From: Rhizomonospora bruguierae
GTDB taxonomy: Bacteria; Actinomycetota; Actinomycetes; Mycobacteriales; Micromonosporaceae
Reading direction: 5' to 3'
Assembly: GCF_018397995.1 (NCBI RefSeq)
Contig: NZ_BBQH01000052.1
Span: forward strand, 1 to 42,786
Length of the DNA stretch: 42,786 bases
The notes beneath the pieces were generated by a model, which was not told where the DNA came from, ran no database searches, and saw only the letters and a program-made list of their open reading frames with translations. This document shows, piece by piece, positions 38,837 to 42,786 of this stretch. Each line of letters opens with the position of its first letter. The first letter of the stretch is position 1. A program made the position numbers and the translations under genes.

Positions 38837-39697
38837 GTGCCCGAGTCCTACGCGGGCCGGCACCGGCTGCCCATGGCCGGATCCGGCTCCTCCCACCTGT
38901 CCCGTTCGGCCCTCGGCCTGGCGCTCGGCGCCGGCCTCTGTGCCGGCCAGTTGATCTCCGGCGGTCCCGCCTCGGCGGCGCCCGCCACGGTGCCGCGGGC
39001 GGCGCCGGGCCCGGTGGCCGCAGCGGTCACCGCGGGCCAACCGGTGGCCGCCCAGGCGGTACGGGTCGCACCGACCTTCACCCGCAAGACCGTCCGGTAC
39101 GGCCAGTCCGTGCTCGTCGCCGCCCACCTGGTCGACCGGCGCACCGGCGAGGCGCTGGGCAACCGACCGGCGACCATCCAGTACACGGTCGGCCAGGGCT
39201 GGCGGACCGCCAAGGTCATGAACACCTCGGCGGCCGGCAACGCCTGGCTGACCAGCAAGCCCACCCGGGAGACCGCCTACCGGATCCTGGTCCCGGGCGC
39301 AAACAGCGGCGAGATCCGGGTGAAGGTCACCGGCGTCCCGCAGTCCACGGTGGGCGACCGGGTGGTCGCCGAGGTGCGCAAGGAGGTCGGCAAGCCGTAC
39401 CGGTTCGGCGCGGCGGGCCCGGGGGCATTCGACTGCTCGGGCCTGACCAAGTTCGTCTACCACAAGGTCGGCCGCGAACTGCCGCACAAGGCCGACAGCC
39501 AGCAGCACTACGGCCGGGCGGTCGCGAAGTCGGCGGCGCAGCCGGGCGACCTGATCGTCTTCCGCAGCGGCTCGTACGGGTACCACGTGGCCATCTACGC
39601 CGGCGATGGCTACATCTACGACGCGGCCAAGCCGGGTACCCGGGTGGCCAAGCGGAAGATATGGGGCAACAACTACGTGGTGCGCCGGCTGGTTTAG
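38837..39697 (+). CDS. Secreted NlpC/P60 peptidoglycan hydrolase
   Basis: A 286-residue secreted endopeptidase. The signal segment has a hydrophobic core, SALGLALGAGLCAGQLISGG, and a cleavage site near PASAAP (about residues 45-50). A middle beta-domain (residues 75-165, TFTRKTVRYGQSVLVAAHLV and following) resembles SH3-like or bacterial Ig-like modules. The C-terminal NlpC/P60 domain has the catalytic Cys in AFDCSGLTKFVY (near residue 199) and His in YGYHVAIYAGDGYIYDA. GTG 38837 is nine bases after GGAGGG; GTG 38816 lies in the riboswitch. Expression is probably lowered by c-di-AMP. Confidence 0.9.
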   Translation: MPESYAGRHRLPMAGSGSSHLSRSALGLALGAGLCAGQLISGGPASAAPATVPRAAPGPVAAAVTAGQPVAAQAVRVAPTFTRKTVRYGQSVLVAAHLVDRRTGEALGNRPATIQYTVGQGWRTAKVMNTSAAGNAWLTSKPTRETAYRILVPGANSGEIRVKVTGVPQSTVGDRVVAEVRKEVGKPYRFGAAGPGAFDCSGLTKFVYHKVGRELPHKADSQQHYGRAVAKSAAQPGDLIVFRSGSYGYHVAIYAGDGYIYDAAKPGTRVAKRKIWGNNYVVRRLV

Positions 39698-39720
39698 CCG
39701 ACGGGGCGCGGACGAATGTA

Positions 39721-39751
39721 GCGGGGCGGACCCTATGGCGGTCCGTCCCGC
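39721..39751 (+). terminator. Strong hairpin after the NlpC/P60 gene
   Basis: GCGGGGCGGACC (39721-39732) pairs over twelve positions, one a G-T, with GGTCCGTCCCGC (39740-39751), with a seven-base loop. There is no T-run, so it would be a T-less terminator. Confidence 0.65.
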
Positions 39752-39815
39752 GGCGCATTCGCCGGTCCCTCGATCGTGTCGGAAAGCGGACCCCGTGGTG
39801 CGCCCCGCCGCGCCC

Positions 39816-39830
39816 CTCCACTCCGCTCCA
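39816..39830 (-). promoter_or_regulatory. Two TGGAG repeats in reverse orientation upstream of mraZ
   Basis: CTCCA at 39816-39820 and at 39826-39830, that is TGGAG on the minus strand, exactly ten bases apart, the same unit and spacing as the MraZ operator 65 bases downstream. No leftward gene starts here, so the purpose is unclear; it could be a second, weaker MraZ site. Confidence 0.4.
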
Positions 39831-39887
39831 CCGCCTCTGACCAGCCACTTTTCACCCTTCTGGCGGCCTCAATGGAGCGCATTCGCC

Positions 39888-39919
39888 TTGCGGGTGGAGG
39901 GAAGTGGAGTAGAGTGGAG
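39888..39919 (+). promoter_or_regulatory. mraZ promoter with MraZ operator (three TGGAG repeats)
   Basis: TGGAG at 39895, 39905 and 39915, each ten bases apart, is the direct-repeat operator pattern of MraZ, which represses its own cluster. TAGAGT (39910-39915) is a good -10 within the repeats and TTGCGG (39888-39893) a -35 with 16-base spacing. MraZ bound here would cover the promoter. The leader to the GTG at 39979 is about 57 bases. Confidence 0.8.
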
Positions 39920-39978
39920 GGCGATGGCGGGGCTGGGAGTTCCCGTCGGCCTCGGGGGGTTCGCGAGGGGGTGGGCCG

Positions 39979-40410
39979 GTGTTTCTCGGCACGCACACCC
40001 CGCGCTTGGACGACAAGGGCCGGCTGATCCTTCCGGCCCGGTTCCGGGACGAGCTGGCGGGAGGTGTCGTGATCACCAAAGGGCAGGAGCGCTGCCTCTA
40101 CGGGTTCCCGATGCCGGAATTCCAGCGGATCGCGGAGCAGTTGCGGGCCACGCCGATGACGCACAAGGCCGCCCGGGCGTACAGCCGGGTGTTCTTCGCC
40201 AGCGCGCACGACGAGGTTCCCGACAAGCAGGGCCGGGTGACGATCCCGGCACATCTGAGGGAGTACGCGGGCCTGGACCGGGACCTGGTGGTCATCGGGG
40301 CGAGCAGCCGCGTGGAGATCTGGGACAGGACCTCCTGGGAGACCTACCTCGCCGAGAGCGAAGACGAGTTCGCGGACATCGAGGAGGGGGTGCTGCCAGG
40401 CGGGCTGTAG
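39979..40410 (+). CDS. mraZ: Transcriptional regulator MraZ
   Basis: A 143-residue AbrB-fold protein with two copies of the MraZ domain: [23 protein letters not shown] at the start, and [20 protein letters not shown] with [13 protein letters not shown] later. It binds TGGAG-type direct repeats, here just upstream, and controls the division and cell-wall cluster. GTG 39979 gives the conserved N terminus. First gene of the mra operon. Confidence 0.95.
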   Translation: MFLGTHTPRLDDKGRLILPARFRDELAGGVVITKGQERCLYGFPMPEFQRIAEQLRATPMTHKAARAYSRVFFASAHDEVPDKQGRVTIPAHLREYAGLDRDLVVIGASSRVEIWDRTSWETYLAESEDEFADIEEGVLPGGL

Positions 40411-40683
40411 GGCGGGGGCACCCGGCCCACCGGCGCCAGGTGCCGCACCGGCCGGTGCTCCAGCGGCGCGCGAACGCCGCACGGGACCGGGCCGCCCGGC
40501 GCACCGTGAGATCTCCAGCCGCTCTCGCTCCTGACATCTCTTCCCCGATGCCAGGCGCGGGCCGCACCGACCGCCGGTCGGGGAACGGCGGTGAGCGGAT
40601 GGGGATCTGGCGGTACGACGAGCGGCCCGCGGCCACCACGGCGCGACAGGCAGGGTCGCGTGGCTGCGGCAAGGGGGTCGACG
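40411..40683. other. 273-base gap between mraZ and rsmH
   Basis: No gene. It contains the palindrome GCACCGGCCGGTGC near 40445-40460, GAGATCTC near 40508, and a C/T-rich stretch around 40520-40550. Possible GTG 40591 and GTG 40684 starts for rsmH lie near its end. An internal promoter for rsmH could be here, but none is clear. Confidence 0.5.
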
Positions 40684-41826
40684 GTGGGGGAGCTTCGGGG
40701 CACGCATGTGCCGGTGCTGCTCGGGCGGACGCTCGAGCTGCTGGCCCCCGCGCTGGACCTCGCCACCTCGGCCACCCGCCCGGCGGTCCACGTGGACGCC
40801 ACGCTCGGGCTCGGCGGGCACGCCGAGGCGGTGCTGCGGGCCCACCCGCGGGCGGTGCTCGTCGGCATCGACCGGGATCCGGAGGCGCTGGCGCTGGCCC
40901 GCCGGCGGCTGGCACCGTACGCGGACCGCACGCACCTGGTGCACGCGGTGTACGACCAGCTGCCGGAGGTTCTCGCCGAGCTGGGGCTGGCCGAGGTCGA
41001 CGGGGTGCTGTTCGACCTCGGCGTCTCCTCGCTGCACCTCGACGCGCCCGACCGCGGGTTCGCCTACGCGCGGGACGCGCCGCTGGACATGCGCATGGAC
41101 CAGAGCCGCGGCCTCACCGCGGAGGACGTGGTCAACGGCTACCCGGCCGGGGAGCTGACCCGGGTGCTGCGGGTGTACGGGGAGGAGCGGTTCGCCGCCC
41201 GGATCGTCGGCGCGATCGTGCGGGAGCGGGAGCGCAGCCGGCTGACCTCCACCGCCCGGCTGGCCGAGCTGGTCCGGGAGTCGATTCCGGCACCGGCCCG
41301 CAGAACGGGAGGAAATCCCGCAAAAAGAACGTTTCAGGCGCTTCGGATCGAGGTAAACGGGGAACTGGCCGCGCTGGAGGTGGCGCTGCCGGCGGCGCTG
41401 GACGCGCTGGCGCCCGGCGGCCGCGCGGTGGTGCTGTCCTACCACTCGCTGGAGGACCGGATCACCAAGCGGGCCATCGCCGCCCGGGCCCGGGCCACCG
41501 GGCCGGTCGACCTGCCGGTCGAACTGCCCGGCACCGGGCCGACGCTGCGACTGCTGACCCGGGGCGCCGAGCAGGCGGGCGAGGCGGAGGTCGCGGCGAA
41601 CCCGCGGGCCGCGTCGGTCCGGCTGCGCGCCGCGGAACGGATCGACGAACGGCGGCGTACCGCCGCGCAGGCCGCCCGCGAACGGCCGCGCCGCGGTGCT
41701 GCGCCAGGCGGGCCGGGCGCCGCGCAGGCGCAGGCCGGTGACGTGCGGGGCGGTATCACCGGGCGGGCGGCGGGGGGACAGTCCGCCGGCCCGATGAGCC
41801 CCGAGGAGGAGAGAGGGGGAGGGTAG
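40684..41826 (+). CDS. rsmH: 16S rRNA (cytosine1402-N4)-methyltransferase RsmH
   Basis: A 380-residue SAM methyltransferase for the ribosomal decoding centre. Motifs: [18 protein letters not shown] at the start, [15 protein letters not shown] (SAM binding), [55 protein letters not shown] and [14 protein letters not shown]. The last 55 residues are an Arg/Ala/Gly extension beyond the family core. GTG 40684 with AGGGGG upstream is chosen; GTG 40591 would add 31 residues that are not conserved. Followed with no gap by ftsL. Confidence 0.92.
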   Translation: MGELRGTHVPVLLGRTLELLAPALDLATSATRPAVHVDATLGLGGHAEAVLRAHPRAVLVGIDRDPEALALARRRLAPYADRTHLVHAVYDQLPEVLAELGLAEVDGVLFDLGVSSLHLDAPDRGFAYARDAPLDMRMDQSRGLTAEDVVNGYPAGELTRVLRVYGEERFAARIVGAIVRERERSRLTSTARLAELVRESIPAPARRTGGNPAKRTFQALRIEVNGELAALEVALPAALDALAPGGRAVVLSYHSLEDRITKRAIAARARATGPVDLPVELPGTGPTLRLLTRGAEQAGEAEVAANPRAASVRLRAAERIDERRRTAAQAARERPRRGAAPGGPGAAQAQAGDVRGGITGRAAGGQSAGPMSPEEERGGG

Positions 41827-42423
41827 ATGACGTATCAGCAAGGCGACCCGCGGGGGACGGGCGCGCAGCCGCGGTCGGGGGGCCGGACCACGGAGGAGCG
41901 CGCGGCGGCGGGTCGCTTCGAGAGCGACGGGGCGACCGCGCTGGCACCGCGCCCCGGCCGCCGGGTCCGGGCGCAGAGCCCGGCCGGCGAGCGGGCGCCG
42001 CGGCTGCGGGTCGCGCCGCCGGCGCCGGTGGTGGTGCCGCGCACGCCGTTCATCGTGCTCGTTCTGCTGGCCGTGGTCGGCGGCGTGCTGGGCATCCTGG
42101 TGCTCAACACGAAGATCAACGAGAACGCGTTCAAGCTGCAGGATCTGCAGGAGAGCCAGGCCGCGCTCAACGACGAGGAGCAGAGCCTGAACCAGCAGAT
42201 CGCGCAGTACGAGGACCCGGGCAACCTGGCCGCGCTGGCCCGCAAGCTGGGCCTGGTGCCGGCCGGCGTGCCCGCGTACATCCGGCTGCCGGACGGCAAG
42301 GTGGTCGGCGTGCCGCAGCCGGCGGGCGGCTCCGCCAGCCTGGCCGCCGACCAGCCCGCCGATCAGACCGCGACCGGCGGGCCGTCGGGCCCGCCGGTCA
42401 CCGGGCAGCGGGTGGGCCGGTAA
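41827..42423 (+). CDS. ftsL: Cell division protein FtsL-like
   Basis: A 198-residue bitopic protein: a basic cytoplasmic head (residues 1-75), one membrane helix (about 76-97, FIVLVLLAVVGGVLGILVL), a coiled-coil-like septum-facing segment (KLQDLQESQAALNDEEQSLN, QIAQYEDPGNLAALARKLG) and a Pro/Ala-rich end (VPAYIRLPDGKVVG and after). Position between rsmH and ftsI and the topology mark it as FtsL, which joins FtsB/FtsQ and activates FtsW/FtsI. ATG 41827 follows the rsmH TAG directly, with GAGGAGAGAGGGGGAGGG as ribosome binding site. Confidence 0.85.
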   Translation: MTYQQGDPRGTGAQPRSGGRTTEERAAAGRFESDGATALAPRPGRRVRAQSPAGERAPRLRVAPPAPVVVPRTPFIVLVLLAVVGGVLGILVLNTKINENAFKLQDLQESQAALNDEEQSLNQQIAQYEDPGNLAALARKLGLVPAGVPAYIRLPDGKVVGVPQPAGGSASLAADQPADQTATGGPSGPPVTGQRVGR

Positions 42424-42427
42424 GCCC

Positions 42428-42786
42428 ATGCCGCAGCGCCCCTCGGAGCCGCACCGGGAGTCACACAACCAGGCTCGGCGTCCCGATCCGCCGTACCGCC
42501 AGCCGCGCCGGGGCACCGACCCGCCCCAGCGGTCTGGTGGGGCGTCCCCGGCAGCCGGCCGGGAGCGCCCCACCGGACCGCGGCGCGGCGCCCCCGGGCG
42601 AACGGGCGGCGACCCGGACCGCGATGAGGGGCTGTCCCGAGGCGGGATGTTCGGCGCGCGGGCGTACACCCCGAGGGGGCGCACGGTCCGGGAGTCCGGG
42701 CCACCGGCCGACCGGGAGCGCGTCGCCGCGGGGCGCCCGGACGGGGGCGGGGAGCGCGCCGGCCGGGGAGCGGCCCGGTCCCGCCC
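42428..42786 (+). CDS. ftsI: Division transpeptidase FtsI (PBP), N-terminal part
   Basis: ATG at 42428, four bases after the ftsL stop, opens a frame that stays open to the window end (119 codons). Only a Pro/Arg/Gly-rich cytoplasmic tail is visible (MPQRPSEPHRESHNQARRPD, later GMFGARAYTPRGRTVRESG). In Micromonosporaceae the penicillin-binding protein FtsI has such a tail, and gene order (mraZ-rsmH-ftsL-ftsI) supports the call. The membrane helix and transpeptidase domain lie outside the window. Confidence 0.75.
   Translation, partial: MPQRPSEPHRESHNQARRPDPPYRQPRRGTDPPQRSGGASPAAGRERPTGPRRGAPGRTGGDPDRDEGLSRGGMFGARAYTPRGRTVRESGPPADRERVAAGRPDGGGERAGRGAARSR

Noticed and set aside
39924-40030. 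Upstream ATG (39924) with GGAGGG in the mraZ leader, out of frame with mraZ
   Set aside because: It opens a long frame that overlaps mraZ, with no sensible protein sequence. The GGAGGG is part of the MraZ operator repeat, so the resemblance to a ribosome binding site is probably chance.
39733-42684. Open frame of 983 codons opposite mraZ-rsmH-ftsL-ftsI
   Set aside because: It spans four recognised genes and their gaps on the other strand; low-complexity Arg/Gly/Pro translation only.

Overview
The window is a very G+C-rich actinobacterial chromosome segment, most likely from the family Micromonosporaceae (Micromonospora/Salinispora type). The evidence is GTG starts nearly everywhere, dense GTGA/ATGA stop-start overlaps, several leaderless promoters of the form TANNNT-N6/7-start, a mycobacteria-like block (Rv2175c homologue, mptA, idsA-type prenyl synthase, metF), and the front of the division/cell-wall cluster (mraZ-rsmH-ftsL-ftsI) at the right end.

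Layout. 1-14 kb is a carotenoid and envelope-lipid region. It holds a split lycopene cyclase (crtYc/crtYd), an MptA/MptB-type mannosyltransferase, a geranylgeranyl-diphosphate-type synthase, metF, a CDP-alcohol phosphatidyltransferase and an asparagine synthetase. A leftward operon follows: ybaK-like, CrtA-like monooxygenase, GNAT, cruF, cruG-like glycosyltransferase and a CrtI/CrtD-type desaturase. Together these could build a glycosylated, partly cyclised carotenoid of the sioxanthin/myxol kind, but phytoene synthase is not here, so the pathway must be split over several loci. After a membrane-anchored HtrA-like protease, 14.8-22.9 kb is an SOS mutasome unit: a perfect LexA box, a SAV_6107-type HEPN protein, ImuA', ImuB and DnaE2. 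Then come a methyltransferase/phosphodiesterase pair, dinB and a DUF3040 protein. A leftward moxR-DUF58-transglutaminase operon is followed by leuS, which has a leader peptide and an attenuator. A VTT-domain protein and the gatD-murT pair (peptidoglycan amidation) precede an NlpC/P60 hydrolase controlled by a c-di-AMP (ydaO-type) riboswitch, and last comes the mra cluster with its MraZ operator.

The most striking points are these. (1) An apparently leaderless nine-residue leader peptide with three consecutive Leu codons lies in front of a Rho-independent terminator upstream of leuS. (2) The LexA-controlled mutasome operon is headed by a HEPN protein, and its ImuA' and ImuB carry large low-complexity insertions, one of them exactly at the P-loop position. 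(3) The window has a general tendency to minisatellite growth: in-frame tandem repeats expand at least seven proteins (MptA, GNAT, CrtA-like, ImuA', ImuB, DnaE2, VTT protein), and three intergenic arrays have 15-16 bp or similar periods. (4) Possible second-site regulation lies around mraZ and upstream of murT. No tRNA, rRNA, insertion sequence, integrase or CRISPR array was seen.
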